Shown here: one piece after another, positions 35,101-47,300 of the stretch | How positions within the stretch are numbered: the first letter of the stretch is position 1 | Layout of the letters: every line of letters starts with the position of its first letter | Assembly (NCBI GenBank): GCA_964035795.1 | Contig: OZ038321.1 | Coordinates: 26,390,544-26,454,543 of the forward strand | DNA length: 64,000 nucleotides | Direction of reading: 5' to 3' | Source of the DNA: Pterobdella sp. o SKG-2022 | Taxonomy: Eukaryota; Annelida; Clitellata; Hirudinida; Piscicolidae | The notes under the pieces: generated by a model | The model's input: the letters and a program-made list of their open reading frames with translations, nothing else | Told to the model about the DNA's origin: nothing | Database searches by the model: none | Position numbers and translations under genes: made by a program

Positions 35101-38100
35101 CAAAAATATTTTTCATAGATCAAATTAATCTTTATGTATTTTTGAAATTCTCTGTATCTAGTTCCATTTGATCGATATTTGCTACAGAGTGACTTAAAAT
35201 AGAAACAAAAATCAAAAGAAAATTTCCATTTCCAAGCTATTTCATTACTTTTTTATTCCTAGATATACATAAAATTGTTTTTTCTGAAAAATAATCAAGT
35301 TCCTTTAAGTTTTCAACTGTTTCTTCAAGTAGCAGTTCTCCATTGTTACTTTGTTTCATTTCAAACATTTCTAGGCAGTTGATATTTTTTGCTTTCACGA
35401 AATTGTTTTCGGAACGTTTTGTGTGGAATAATAAAAACTCAAGCATTTCTTTGAAGATCTCCATATAAACATGCAACATTTTTTGTCTGCAAAAGAATAG
35501 TTTTCCAAGTTTCATTTTTTAAATTAAATTATTAACAATGAGCCAAAGGTTATAAAAGAAATTGATCACAAATCCACACCATATTTTGTTAATATCACCC
35601 GTGGGTAACCGGACCAAATAACTCACTAATCAATTCTGAGAGATTTTTATGTCTGGTCCGTATTACAGGACAAAAAAATTTAACAAATAAGATTAAAAAA
35701 TTGTCAGTTTTTTTTGTTTTTTTTTATCGAAGAAAAGCATGGTCTCTGATTTTGTAAGTCGCCACTAATAGTTTATTCTAAATGGAAAAATTTTTTTATG
35801 GATCCAGAATTGGTCTTGGGATAAAAGTTTTTCATCGAAAGCTCATTAGCGTATAAAAATATTAAAGATAATTTAAAAGTTTATCAAAACAATTTTTTCC
35901 TTCATGAATTATTCCTTTCATTCAATATGAAAAGCTAAAATAAATAAAATTATAAAAAAAAACGTTAAACAAACTAATAATTTTTTCATTAAATCTCAAA
36001 ATATATTTGCAAGAAAAATTTTGCGTCTTTTGTGAAAAACTTACTGGCAAAATAACAAAATAAAACAAAAAACAAGTTTAATTATTTATCATTGAAAAAA
36101 TAAATGAAGAAAAGCAAACTAATAAAAATACATCAGACTATTTTTTTCGCAAATAAACGCTTTCATTACTAATAGTAATTAAATTTTTATAGCGCGTTAT
36201 TTACTAAAAATTTCATGTTTTAGAGGCGCATGCCTTTGAAATATTTATAAGGTATATAGAAAACCTTTCAATTTGATAATATATATTTAGAAAAAACACT
36301 TTAATATAATGTAAATCATAAAAACACGAAAATATTCAAATTTTTTATTTTGACGTAGCTTTAATATAATATCTATAATAAATATGTTCTCTTGTTGTAC
36401 ATTGCTGGAAAGATTACATGAAAAAATGTTTGTTATGTCCGGCGTTTTTGAGTAGTATATATCAAACATTGTCTTGAATATATGCTCAAAAATCTATCTT
36501 TATCTTGAGGTTCAAGCAGTGTAACTTCATGTCTATCTTTGCAATGGTATCAAAACTAAAACTTAATACAATACAATTGATAGATACACAAGTTAACAGA
36601 GTTTTGCGATGTAGATAAGGGACTTAAAATACAATCAAAATTTTTTATATTAGTAAAATTTCTAGTCTCTAAGCCATCTAAAAATTATATAAATATGAAA
36701 AATTTGAAGTTATATCTGGAAGCCCAAATTTTATGCCATTTAAGAAATTTTTTTTTAAACTTAAAAATTGGAGATAAAAAACCTAGCTTCTCTAATATTA
36801 TATCGAATAATATATGCACTTTCACTATCACGACCATCATCATCCTCCTCTTCCTCCTCATCATCATTATTAAAGACAAAGTTAACTTTTCATTGATGTT
36901 GTGGATATCCACGTAGTTATTCCTGGCGATTTGCAACCTCTGTAAAATCAGGGCGAATGGTGTCACTAGCTGCTCATCTGGAAAATTACTGAGGGAATGA
37001 GGTAGGGTGCTTTGAAGTTTAGTATAATAGATGCAATAAGTGAAGAGTTAAGTAGAAAAATTGATTTTCTAATAAATAAATAGATGGATTAGGAAATTTG
37101 GACGTGAATGAATAGAGAGATATATTGATTGATGATAAAATCAACTGAATGGTAAATAAATAAATAAATTATTTTATAGGTTAGTGGAGTGGATGATAGA
37201 TGGATTGACTGCAAGGGGTGAATGTAATGATGGAGGTATTTTGTATGCCTAAAAGTGTTATGTAATCTGAATGTATCAACTGGAAAAGAAAATGATGCAA
37301 ATATTGATTAATGAGAGAAGAAAGAGTGGTTTGTAGACGGTTGAATAGATAAATGAAAACATTGATGAGTAGATGAAGGTACGCTAAAATTTAATTTAAT
37401 ATAAAATTTGTCAATCATAATATTCTGAAACGAAAATAATTTGGCTTTTATGGTTTGAAATCTTTATAGAATAAGCTTCAAATAATAATGATTTCACTTC
37501 ATATTTTTTTACTTTTATTGATAGTTTTTTCAAACGTATTGTTGAATAAAGACAAGTTCTTTGTAAAAAAAAAAAAAATAATGATAATAATACCACAGAA
37601 TTTCTTTAATTAGCATATAACAACTCTCTTTTTAAATCTCCAAGCCGAATATAAAAACTCAAATGAAAACACATTTATAGTTTATTTTAGTCCACGAAGG
37701 TTTTGGTAGGATAAACTAATAATATTAAGTGGAGGTACAAATACGTATTATATTATATATATATATATCCCCCTAACGATAATAGTGCTTTCAACTTTTC
37801 ATATAATAGCTTTGACTATAAAAACTGAAGTAAAAATATGCATCATATTTTCTTCTTATCCATCCTTAACGTGTGATGATGTTTGCTTCGAGACCAAACA
37901 TGGCTTCTTAGTTTTTCGAAAGCGAAACAGGTCATTCTTATCCTGGAATTTAGTTAATCCTCATTTGTATCGAAAAAATCCACTTTAAAAAATAAATGAA
38001 AAACTATCGAGAACAAAAAGATTTATACGGTTTCCCAAAAAATGATGTCAAACATTTTATATCTGTAAATAGATCAATGATAGTGCACGTATGTGTATAA

Positions 38101-40573
38101 AGAGGGTATCCAGAAAAGAGGTTGTGGTGTTTTAGAGAAAAGAGTTGATGTTGAGAATCATTTTAGGCGTACTTCTTAATTTCCTCATTATATCCCAACG
38201 TTTTCTTCAAGTTTATATTTTATACTTGTTTCTCATTATTTATTATTTCTATTTTTATATTATCTAATTTTTTCTCCAAGTTGATGTTTTCATTAAAACT
38301 ATCTCACGAGCTTCAGTTGTTTAATTGGCGCTATATAACGGACATTATTAGTTTTGCATTTTATTGTAATTATTACTATTTTTTATTAGACTATTTTTTA
38401 TTTTGAGATTTCTATTTTGAGATATTCAGAGTGTTTACGTCTTATTTATATAGCGTAAAATCGTATATATGTAATTTTAAATTATTGGTTTTGTTGTTTA
38501 TTTTTCATTTATTTTAAGTTATATAATTAATCGCAAATTTAACTAATATATCCATCAATTATCTTACTTATTAAATTGACTGCATTTCCCATTTAAATTC
38601 ACTTATTGATTCCAAGTACGATCAACTCATTTCATACCTATTTGTTCAGTTTCAGTATCACGTAATAATTATACATTTTTGAGATAAGCCAAATATAGAT
38701 GATTAAATTATTCTTTTAAAACGTCATTGAACTCAGTTGTACCTGTGAAAATACCTCCAAATTCTGATTATTAGAATAATGCGTCTCACAATGTCAAGTC
38801 ATTTATGAACGAAATCTTTTGAGATAGCGCAACAAAAAACAACCAGAACTTGATAAAGAAAAAAAGGTTTTAAATAACAGCTATGTGTAAGGCCATAATT
38901 TTATTTCCTCTGAATAATGCAAGCCCCTAGGTTGCTTGTGGGTTGAAACTGTATAATATTACTGGGCACAATTGCCAATAAACCATTATGAGTGAATCTA
39001 TAAGAGAGACAAGCTGGAGACGAAGGAAAACATGAGTATTTATAAACCTGTATGCGTATTATAAATGTCGTTTTTGATAACTAGATGAGGCAAACATTAT
39101 GCAAGGTTAAAATGAGGATGAAGTTCATTTACAAAATGATAAAGAGACAACGGAAGCACATGTTAGTAAAACTCAGTTTTAAGACTTCACTTTTGAAATT
39201 TTTTATTAAATAAGTAGAGATACCTTTATAAATAAACAAGTGGAATCATTTTTAAAACCTAAACAGGAGAAACTAAAAATTTAATGTGAAAAGTTTTAGT
39301 CTGATTTAATTAACCTTATTTTATAAATTATTACGACAATCTTTCAAATTGCATTATCTTTTATCTTAAAAGAGGTTGCAAAGACGACTAAACTTGCTCA
39401 ATTAATCACCTCAACATGAATTATTCAAAATTTCTTTTTCAACAAAACATTTTTAAAACCAAAAATAAGTCTTTTACTAAATTTTAAAAATGTCCAAATA
39501 AGTGTTTGAAAGTACAAATTTTATTTATTTAGTTAGCGCTACAAAAAGATTTCATTAATGTTTATGTATTTAAAAATAAACGTTCATTCATCGATCGATT
39601 GCTATAATGAAAACTGAACAATAACCTCCGCTAAATGATTCATTTATAGGATGCTCAAGCTTAATAGGAACTTAATGTAGATTCGAGACAGGTGTGGGTG
39701 ACCGTTTTTATCAAATTTTTATTTTTTTGAGCTATTTTTTATGATCTATGCAATCGTTTTTTATTCTAGCTTTTTTTGACCTTCTTTTGATTTATATCTT
39801 TGGAATCTTTTATTTTGCGACTATGACAAAAAAAAATCTGACTTTAAAAAAATGAAACCCTAAACAAGAATTGTATTAAAAGTTATAAATCTCATCTTTA
39901 AACCGCTGAAAACAAAGCATTAAAAAACCGGCATTTTGCACAAGACATTACACTATTTCAGTATAAAGTCCCACCATATGTTTCGGCGGGAATCTTCAAC
40001 AAATGCTAATCTTCTGCATGAAATATCAATGCTACATAGTTACTGTGGTTGAAAACTTTTTGAATCGATGCCAATATAATCATTCTCGCTACTATATCGT
40101 TTTGAAAATATTCCAGTTATCACCACTACACTCAGTTTTGTTTTTTCTTCGTAACAAAAACTCTTAGATTGACGCGCGTTTAATCTCGTTATTGTATTAT
40201 ATAAAAACTGTTGAAACTGTTGCCAAGCTAATCCGAATAGTTTTTTCATTCAAGCTATGCATCTCGGCAGTTTTTTTTTGGCACGGTACAATCATTATTA
40301 AGATCACACCAAAACTTACTGCTCAGATGTCGGGCTTGTGGAGACGGAAGACTGGCAAGAATGGTTGACTCTGGTTATATTGAAAGTGTTCAGAAAGCAG
40401 GTCTGCAGTTGCGAAGTGTCATTGTGCTCATTTCTGTACAAGAAGGACCCTCTGCGGGGCTGTGACTGTTGCGGATGTAACTTCTGCGATAACTGATGCA
40501 AGAGTAGGTTCTTCTCTTGAGCCATTCTGCTGGAGGTGGCGTGTGTTGTCCCAGTAGTCTTCAATATCTTCAT
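23102..40573 (-). CDS. PDE4: PDE4-type cAMP-specific 3',5'-phosphodiesterase (dunce family)
   Basis: Fourteen exons join in frame to 658 residues: 40573..40320, 36988..36887, 34187..34132, 30822..30722, 30299..30206, 28950..28715, 28289..28191, 27808..27644, 26946..26847, 25383..25229, 24343..24221, 23975..23849, 23705..23650, 23410..23102. UCR1 holds the PKA site RRGSFLYR and [21 protein letters not shown]2 holds [19 protein letters not shown] and [19 protein letters not shown]. The catalytic domain shows both metal-site histidine blocks ([20 protein letters not shown]), [54 protein letters not shown] and the invariant substrate glutamine in [17 protein letters not shown]. Known role: hydrolysis of cAMP, controlled by UCR1/UCR2 and PKA. 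The ATG at 40573 may be internal to a longer isoform; alternative upstream exons are normal in this family. The 79-residue UCR2-to-catalytic exon is serine-rich and poorly conserved. A LINE fragment lies in one intron. Confidence 0.95.
24942..25196 (+). mobile_element. 5'-truncated copy of the RTE-like LINE
   Basis: From TTTGGACATGTAGAGCG onward this matches the last ~250 bases of the LINE at 18465-18716, with only scattered substitutions (for example GATTTAGATACTTGCAA against GATTTGGATACTTGCCA). It ends in the same TTGA-repeat tail. It is a typical 5'-truncated insertion, in a PDE4 intron and antisense to the gene. Its plus orientation matches the longer copy. Confidence 0.95.
30860..30912. 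repeat. 24-bp direct tandem duplication
   Basis: TGTGATATGTATTTATATG followed by CGAAT occurs twice in succession in a PDE4 intron. Nothing indicates function. Confidence 0.85.
31690..31863 (+). repeat. AAC/AAT microsatellite with a 12-base higher-order unit
   Basis: About 170 bases built from AATAATAATAAC units, some with AAA in place of AAC, in a PDE4 intron. The open frames it produces (poly-Asn, poly-Leu) are artefacts. Confidence 0.95.
33186..33228. repeat. Perfect 16-bp inverted repeat
   Basis: ATAATTATGGATAAGT and its reverse complement flank a 4-base loop (GCTA). It would form a stable hairpin. It lies in a PDE4 intron, next to a short (AT)n run. Confidence 0.85.
33405..33475. repeat. 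AT-rich inverted repeat
   Basis: GATTTATTAATTAGAT is mirrored by ATCTAATTAATAAATC about 30 bases later, giving a 16-bp stem. It lies about 180 bases from the previous hairpin. Origin unknown; possibly a small foldback element. Confidence 0.8.
33785..33860 (-). repeat. Degraded copy of the Penelope-terminus-like repeat
   Basis: The plus-strand text AAATGAAAACACTTTTAAG, AGTTTATTTTA, CTACGAAGCTTTTC matches the outer tail and helix III/GAAA block of the copies at 2.75 and 6.1 kb. The TTGATAA side is degraded. Confidence 0.7.
37411..37600 (-). repeat. Dispersed repeat, second copy
   Basis: TTGATAGTTTTTTCAAACG and TTGAATAAAGACAAGTTCT (37520-37560) match the 14.8 kb copy. A poly-A run follows on the plus strand. 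It lies upstream (gene sense) of the PDE4 exon at 36988. Confidence 0.45.
37660..37740 (-). repeat. Degraded copy of the Penelope-terminus-like repeat
   Basis: Plus strand CAAATGAAAACACATTTATAG, then TTTATTTTAGTCCACGAAGG and AAGTGGAGGTACAAATA. This preserves both the outer tail and the helix I/TTGATAA side of the family consensus, with substitutions in the core. Confidence 0.7.
37741..40319. other. PDE4 intron sequence
   Basis: AT-rich intron between the exons at 40320 and 36988, with a TA run near 37750-37767. I see no further exon, although isoform-specific PDE4 first exons could hide here. Confidence 0.45.
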
Positions 40574-41598
40574 TATTAAATACTTTAATTTAAATTTCTA
40601 GATACTTTTATTTTTTTCGAAATGATTCTGTTTATTAATTTTATATTTTCATGAATTCATTATGTTTTAATGAAATATGCTCATCGGATACCATGTAAAT
40701 GTTGCTTGGAAAGTCGATGAAAAAAATGTGATCGACAAAATTAAGAAAAAAAGCTTTTAGTTTTACATATGCATTATACATAATTTAGTTGAATTTTTAA
40801 AAAAATGTCAAATTTTCCCGTCACTATTTAAGTGAAAAAAAATTCCAAAAATATTCATAAAACAAATTTTTAAATTAAAGTTTACTCTTTGTGTTTTGCA
40901 AAATTTTCAAATTTTTGATTTATTAGAGAGGAGGAAGTTTTAGGACATAGAAACAATGTTATATGTGCAAACACACAAGCTTTGCTCATTGATTTATGCT
41001 ACACAGTGCCTAAAAAGCCAGCACTTGGTCAACAGTTTGGGACTTCCATGTTTTTGTTCATTTTTTTTGATAAATTCAAAAAAAAGGTTAAAAAATGATC
41101 ATAAAAATAAAAAATTGTCTAAAATTATCAATTTTTAGGTTTTTTCCAAGAGAAAAATAAAGACATAAAAAATAATTGTGAAATAAAGAAAATAAAGACA
41201 TTTTGATAAAAAATTCAGAAATGATATTTTTACCACGGTTATTTTGAGACTAATAGCATGTGAATTGAGTTTTGAAAACTGCATCTGATTGGGTTTCAAA
41301 ACCATCAAATTTTTTTATAAAGAACTATTTTTAACAGAAAGATTTTAAATTAAAAGCAAACAAAATTATAAAAACTTGGAAATAATGAAGAACTCATGAG
41401 TGAAAAATTTTATGTCGAGTAAGCTTTTAAAATATTAATGTGAGATGAATGTTGCTTGTTACATAGATAAATGTTAGTTATATGGCTTTTGCTTCAGTAG
41501 ATTTAAACGTGTTTAGGGATGAGTGAAAAGTAAAAGGGTATGTATACAGATTATGTATTGGAGATTAATTTATTCATTATTCAGTAACTCTTGACTCA

Positions 41599-41695
41599 AT
41601 GTTGAGTTCATGTTCCGATGTTGAGCTTATGTTTCGATGTTGAGCTTATGTTTCGATGTTGAGCTTATGTTTCGATGTTGAGCTTATGTTCCGAA
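41599..41695 (+). repeat. 19-bp minisatellite, about five copies
   Basis: The unit GATGTTGAGCTTATGTTTC is repeated head to tail about five times. The outer copies are diverged (GTTGAGTTCATGTTCC at the left). Nearly identical inner units suggest recent expansion. Confidence 0.92.
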
Positions 41696-41904
41696 TTAAA
41701 AATGTTTTTCTACATGTTTGAATAGTTTTTTTTTATTAAAAAACTGTATAGTAGAAAAGTTAAAATACTGCATAGCCAAATGAAGATTTAAAAATTGAAT
41801 TTTCTCTGAAGTTTGGCAAATTTTAATTTATAAACTCTCTTAATTGAGCAAACTAAAGTTCCCACCATTACTAGTGCTGACGTTGATTAAATGATTTCAA
41901 CTAA

Positions 41905-41990
41905 AAGATTCACTTTTAAAACAAGAAAATTTACTTTTAACACAAAAACATTCACTTTTAAAACAAAAGGATCCACTTTTAAAACTAAGG
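41905..41990 (+). repeat. About 22-bp degenerate tandem repeat, four copies
   Basis: Successive units contain TTCACTTTTAAAACAA, TTTACTTTTAACACAA, TTCACTTTTAAAACAA and TCCACTTTTAAAACTA. No function suggested. Confidence 0.85.
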
Positions 41991-42154
41991 GTTTTATGCA
42001 ACCAAATCTTTAAAGGTGAAACATTTTAAAAACTAACAATAATTTATTTTTCAAAAACAAACAGAGGGACAAAATTAATTGTTTTTAAATATTCCTTCAA
42101 ACTGTTTTATACAAAGTAACAATGTTAGTAGTTAACCAAAGGTTTCTTTCTAAG

Positions 42155-42237
42155 AGAGATATATACGATGTCGGTGATGATATTTATGCACGTGAGAATG
42201 CTGCAGGAAAAATACATGTGGCAAGCCGACTCGGAAG
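42155..42237 (+). CDS. Candidate orphan exon
   Basis: A GC-richer block with strong splice signals: acceptor TTTCTTTCTAAG before 42155 and donor GGAAG|GTACGT at 42238. It encodes RDIYDVGDDIYARENAAGK then IHVASRLG. It would be the only plus-strand cellular exon I can support. The minus-strand reading also stays open in places, so strand and reality are uncertain, and I recognise no family. Confidence 0.3.
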
Positions 42238-43060
42238 GTACGTGCCCTAGAGATGCGGTATTTACATTTTGAAGATAATTTGGTATTTTTCAATGAAATT
42301 GAAATATTAGGAAAAATTTTAATAGACAAATATTTTATGTTGTTCTTATTGTTTTATTTATTATTATCACTATTATTATTATTATATTATTCTAAGTTTT
42401 AAAATTTTTTCGATTCATTGCGTCTCTTGAATTCTTGACGACTCTTAACGAAATGACAGAGATGCATTTTTTTTAACACCATAATAACCTTAATAATAAT
42501 AAATAAATAAATGGCATTTCGCATTCTGATATATTTTTAGGAAAAAAAAGCAACAAAAAATGCTTCAAAATTGAATTTGAATTCAACTGAGCATAAAGTG
42601 TTTGAATATTTGTTTGTTTATAAAATTTCCTATTTTTATTTCATTTTTATTCAAAAAGCGATACGAATCGACACCAAAAAAGCACAAAACCATCTTCAAT
42701 CTCCAATTGAGATTCACTTTGGAAGCTTCTTTCAAATAAAAAAAAACGAGTTTTCTTCACATTTTCTCAACATCAGTCAAATTGTTTCAATGGTGATATG
42801 ATTCTTCCACAGTTTCCCCCCACAAACTAGCCTCATTCCCTTTCAGACCCGCCACAAGGCAATATGACAACAAAATTCAAAACTTCATTAAATTACACAC
42901 AACTTTTTTTTTGTCTTATCATTTTTACTATTTTAAGTTATTATTCTCATTACCATCTAAACAATATAAGTAATAATGAAAATAATATTTATTAATATTA
43001 ATATTATCCTTATTTTTCATCATCATCATCATCATCACCACTATATTTATATCAGTATAA
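42238..43060. other. AT-rich spacer between two candidate exons
   Basis: Contains TTA and CAT simple-sequence patches (42350-42390, 43015-43040). Nothing else is supported. Confidence 0.4.
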
Positions 43061-43228
43061 TCACGTCTGCGCAATAACAAATGGGCTGGTTCCTTTACAA
43101 ATCGCATGCATAACACGCTCAGTAGTCTGCAGAAGCGATGGTGCAACATAGTACTTAATGGCCTTCTTAGCTTCGAAGTTGATGCGGTTGTATGCAACAT
43201 TATTTGCCTTTTTAACCGGTGCGTTGTG
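43061..43228 (-). CDS. Candidate terminal exon of an unidentified gene
   Basis: The minus strand from 43228 (acceptor AATAG|CAC) to the stop at 43061 reads 55 codons, including NVAYNRINFEAKKAIKYYVA and TERVMHAICKGTSPFVIAQT. Base composition is much less AT-rich than the flanks, as in verified exons of this window. It could end at the TGA, or use the internal donor AGAC|GTGATT. It lies upstream of the PDE4 exons in the same direction but does not resemble any PDE4 region known to me. Confidence 0.4.
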   Translation of the reverse strand, partial: HNAPVKKANNVAYNRINFEAKKAIKYYVAPSLLQTTERVMHAICKGTSPFVIAQT

Positions 43229-44255
43229 CTATTAATGCTCAGTTGCTTTTAGAATCTATATTTTTTAATGAAATAATTATTTTTAATTATTTTTTTTTAA
43301 AATTTTTGTAAAAACTTGATGATCAATAAAGAAAAATTTAGAGCAGTAAAAATTTTTCAAGATAAGTTGTGCTTGAGTAGTACTGGTTTGAAACTCATAA
43401 AAAAGGAGAACTTTGATGTGGTTTTCAATCTTATCTCACAACTAAGCGCTAACATTGTTAAGTTCATATAACTCAAACTAAACTTATCGAACACTATGAC
43501 TGCCATTCTGTAAAAAATACTATTATTAAGTTTTATTTAAAAAGACCTTTGAAATGCTCCTCAAAAGCTCAACTCAATAATAAAATATTTCTCGAGTATT
43601 CGATAATCGAAGTTAGACTTGCCTCGTCCAAGCTTTCAATCAAATTTACGATTTATTTCGTACAGCTTTGTTATTCAGGCTATTCTATCTAGGTATATAA
43701 TTGCTTATGATAAATATATCACACTTTTTATTAGACTTGAATTATGAAATCGTTTTCAAAGTTTATCCTTATTTAATGCAACTTCAACTGATTTTAAAAT
43801 AAAAACAATCATGAGTCTTTTTGTCTTTCTCTTCAATATTTTTAAAAATGTTCACAAAACCCATTTAAAAATTTTAAATTCTTTGTGTTATAAGCAATGC
43901 AAATATCGAAGAACGCCAACTAGGTTAAACATATTATGCAGATTAAACCACGTCTTTACAGGGAAGCTCACCATTCAAGCGTGTTCTTCAAGCTCAACTA
44001 ATTTAATCAACTTTTTCATTGTTTAGGCTACCGGATTAAAATCATCACGTTTTTTCACACTTCTGGATCGAAATCATTAAAATATATAAGCAATTCTTCT
44101 TTTTAATAACTGCATACATGACTTAGCAGCCATGAATCCCCTATAACACGCTTTGTTTTTATGACTTTAAGAAGCAACTGGGGCTCTAAAACTTCTCTTA
44201 AGAACAGACCTATCAATACCAGAGTACAATGATGTGAAAGTGCATGTGAATGTGC
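43229..44255. other. AT-rich DNA, no feature recognised
   Basis: No coding or repeat feature stands out between the candidate exon and the GT microsatellite. Confidence 0.4.
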
Positions 44256-44259
44256 ATGT

Positions 44260-44261
44260 GA

Positions 44262-44326
<65 letters not shown>

Positions 44327-44332
44327 CGCACC
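44260..44332 (+). repeat. (GT)n microsatellite
   Basis: About 35 GT dinucleotides, ending in GTGCGTGCGCA and preceded by two copies of GTGCATGTGAAT. Confidence 0.97.
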
Positions 44333-47300
44333 CTTATTTTGGTTTTGGCATCGTACATTCAGTGTAGAGCGAGTCTTAATCTCTGTAGAAAAAAATTCCT
44401 TTAACGTCTGTGTCATATTTTTTGTATACTACAAACTAGAAGAAATTTTCGTGAAAGTTTTTTGAAAAAGATTTGAAAAGGTGGTTAATCGCCTAGAGAT
44501 ATGGCTCGGATTTTTCTTGCCTTCGTAGATGCACATCAATTGATACCAAGTGCAAAAACTACTGCCTTGTGAATTACACCTAATTGAAAAGTCTAAGAAT
44601 AAAAAAAAGTTTTGGCTTGTACTCATATTTTCCATCAACCCTACGTTAATGAATATTTTTTAGTTCCATCTACGCGATCGATACCCAAGGGTAAATTTTA
44701 TCCATTTAAAATTATTTCTTTATTTTGTTTAATTGTGTATTGAAAGCTCTTTACAAACGTTTTCGATAAGAAATGTGAAGATTAGAGCATTATAAAAGTG
44801 TTGTGTTTTGATTTCAAATGACTTGAGAGCTTTCAGCATTTAAGAATGCATTATTTTAAAAACTCAAAATTCTCTCGCCCTTTTGCTATCTTTGCAAAAA
44901 ATTTTAATTTTGAAAAATACTTTAAAAAGTTTTCAAAAAAACGCAAATAATTAAATTTGAAATAGAATATTTGTTGATCTTAACAGCTGTCAAAGTGATA
45001 AAATCTTTACAAAACATGCGATAAGGGCTGAAGGAAACATCAGAAAACAGCTCAAAACTTCATTTTAAGAATTTTATCTAATTTAATTAATTGTTTTAAA
45101 ACACCAATATTATTATTATCATTATTCAACATTAATTTTTGTTTTCAAAATAAAATTTTTCTAAGTGTGTTAATGATATTGAAATTGTCATTTATGCAAA
45201 AAATTTGAGAAAAGTCAAAAACCGCACTAAATTTCTTACCTGGGTTTGGTTCAACAGCAAAAATTCATAAAAAACACTAATAATTAATAGATTTTTTTGA
45301 AATTACATATTTTAACAGCTGTACAAATTTGTTATTGCTTTTTAATATACCCAAGCTTTCAAATACATATATATATATATATAGATCGAAAAACATGTTT
45401 ACAAACGCATGTCTATACGCCGACAATATGATATCAAACATATCAAACACAATTTTTATTCATTGTTTGTAGAATATCTTCTGTGTTAGAAGCTTGTCAC
45501 TTTGATTTAATAGCGGTATTTGTTATTGTTTTATACGATATGTTTCCAAAAAAGCTTTCGTAAGGTCTAAATGTTCTCATAGGTAAATTCTTAGATATGT
45601 TTACACAAATTTATTACAATTATGATAATTTTCTGCATAACTAACTGAATGTTGCTCATTGAATTTCTCCTGAAGGCCGTGTGCTTTTGTAGTTTGTGAA
45701 TAGAAGTTGAATCAGTCGATTTCAAAATAACGGCGTGTATCGAAAGACGTAATTTGGTTAATAGAGAAATTTACAGAAAGAAATAATTTATTTGAAGGTT
45801 TTTAAAATAATCTCCAAAACAGATCCTTCAAATTTAGTGAAGTGTGTTTTATCGACCTGAAGCATATTACTTTTTTTGTGTCGTTGTTTTCAGCTGAATA
45901 ATGCTGCATTGGACCCCTTTTATGAATTCTAATGACGTTAATAATAAAAAATGACGGGCATTTATCATACTTGAGTAATTTCACTTTTAAACTAACGTTA
46001 TAAAACAAATTTTGTCTAAATGATTTTTATTTAAACAGAAAGTTCCAATTTTTATAAAGCAATTGTCGGCGTTGAAAAAATGAATTATGACACCACAACT
46101 GTTGTGCCTAAAAAGCCGACAAATTTTTCTGTTTAGACGGCGTGTATGTTTTGTCAGCAGACAAATGAATTTCCGTGATCAAACTAAACGCAGAAATGTT
46201 GCTTGAAATACAAATTTATAGATGCTAACGTTTTATAATAAGACTATACTTATCTAAAATTGTAGCTTTTATTTTAAATAAATGTATGAATCCTCAATTG
46301 ATTTTTTCAAAGTTTAACTGAAAGGCACATTTAATTAGTTTTTGAATTATTAGTACAATTACCTAACCATCTTGTTGATGTCTGAAAGACCAGTTAATGG
46401 ACGAGTTGAAAACGTTTTTTCTTCTATTGTTTAGCTTTTAATTATTGTGATTTGTTTGTATCATTCAAAAATTAGGTTAAAATTCCTTATATTTTCACTA
46501 CTTAGCCAGTTTTATTGAATTAGATTTTTATCAAGTTTTTGATAGTATTTAAATTCGTATATAATTTTGACGTAAAACTTGAGTTTGACCATTCAAAATA
46601 GCTATTGATTTTGAAAATTTACATCGGAAAATAAATTCAAACTACAGATAATGAAGCAAGAATATAAAAACTTTCTCGAAAAGGCTGTATTTAAAGAAAC
46701 TAGCCGATGTATTGAATGACATCCACTAATGATATTTTACTGCGAGGATTTGGAAGGAAAATTTACAGAATCAATTATTCATCATTTAATTCAGAACTTC
46801 TCTATTAGAATGATCATTTGTTAGGGTAAACTAGCCTTACGAAAAGCCTTGTGTCTTTTTTTAAATAAATACTTTGTGTTTGTTGACCTTACTATTTTAT
46901 ATGAGAAACCTAAAACTACTTCAATATACATCTGCAAAATGTGCCTCTAAGCGAGGTCATAGGTCAGTCATTGTGCCTCAAATAGAAGTGGCTTAAACAT
47001 TGCCTGAGGCTGAGCCCTGAAACACCGTTACATGCAAGGCTGGCAGATTAATGTCAAGTGAATAATCCAAACTTTTTGAAATAAATAGATTTACATGCCT
47101 TTTATTGACAAAAATATCGAAAATAACACTTTTAAAAGAAAAATAAGCAAAAATAGAACTTTTTTTGCAATAAAACAAGCAAAAAGCAATAATTCGCAGA
47201 CCCCGACCCAGCCAACACGACACTCAGCATCCAACAAACAACGATAAACCATCAAAAATATGTATAACACGAAAATTGATTAAAACGCTGTTCCTAAATT

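Larger units (their letters stand above)
40574..42154. other. Region upstream of the first detected PDE4 exon
   Basis: No gene is supported. Two small tandem repeats (41599-41695 and 41905-41990) are described separately. The rest is AT-rich and could be intron or promoter of PDE4. Confidence 0.45.

Noticed and set aside
42928..43200. The ATG frame MLHTTASTSKLRRPL on the minus strand
   Set aside because: It runs through AT-rich and CAT-repeat sequence. Another frame of the same block (43228..43061) is the more protein-like reading.
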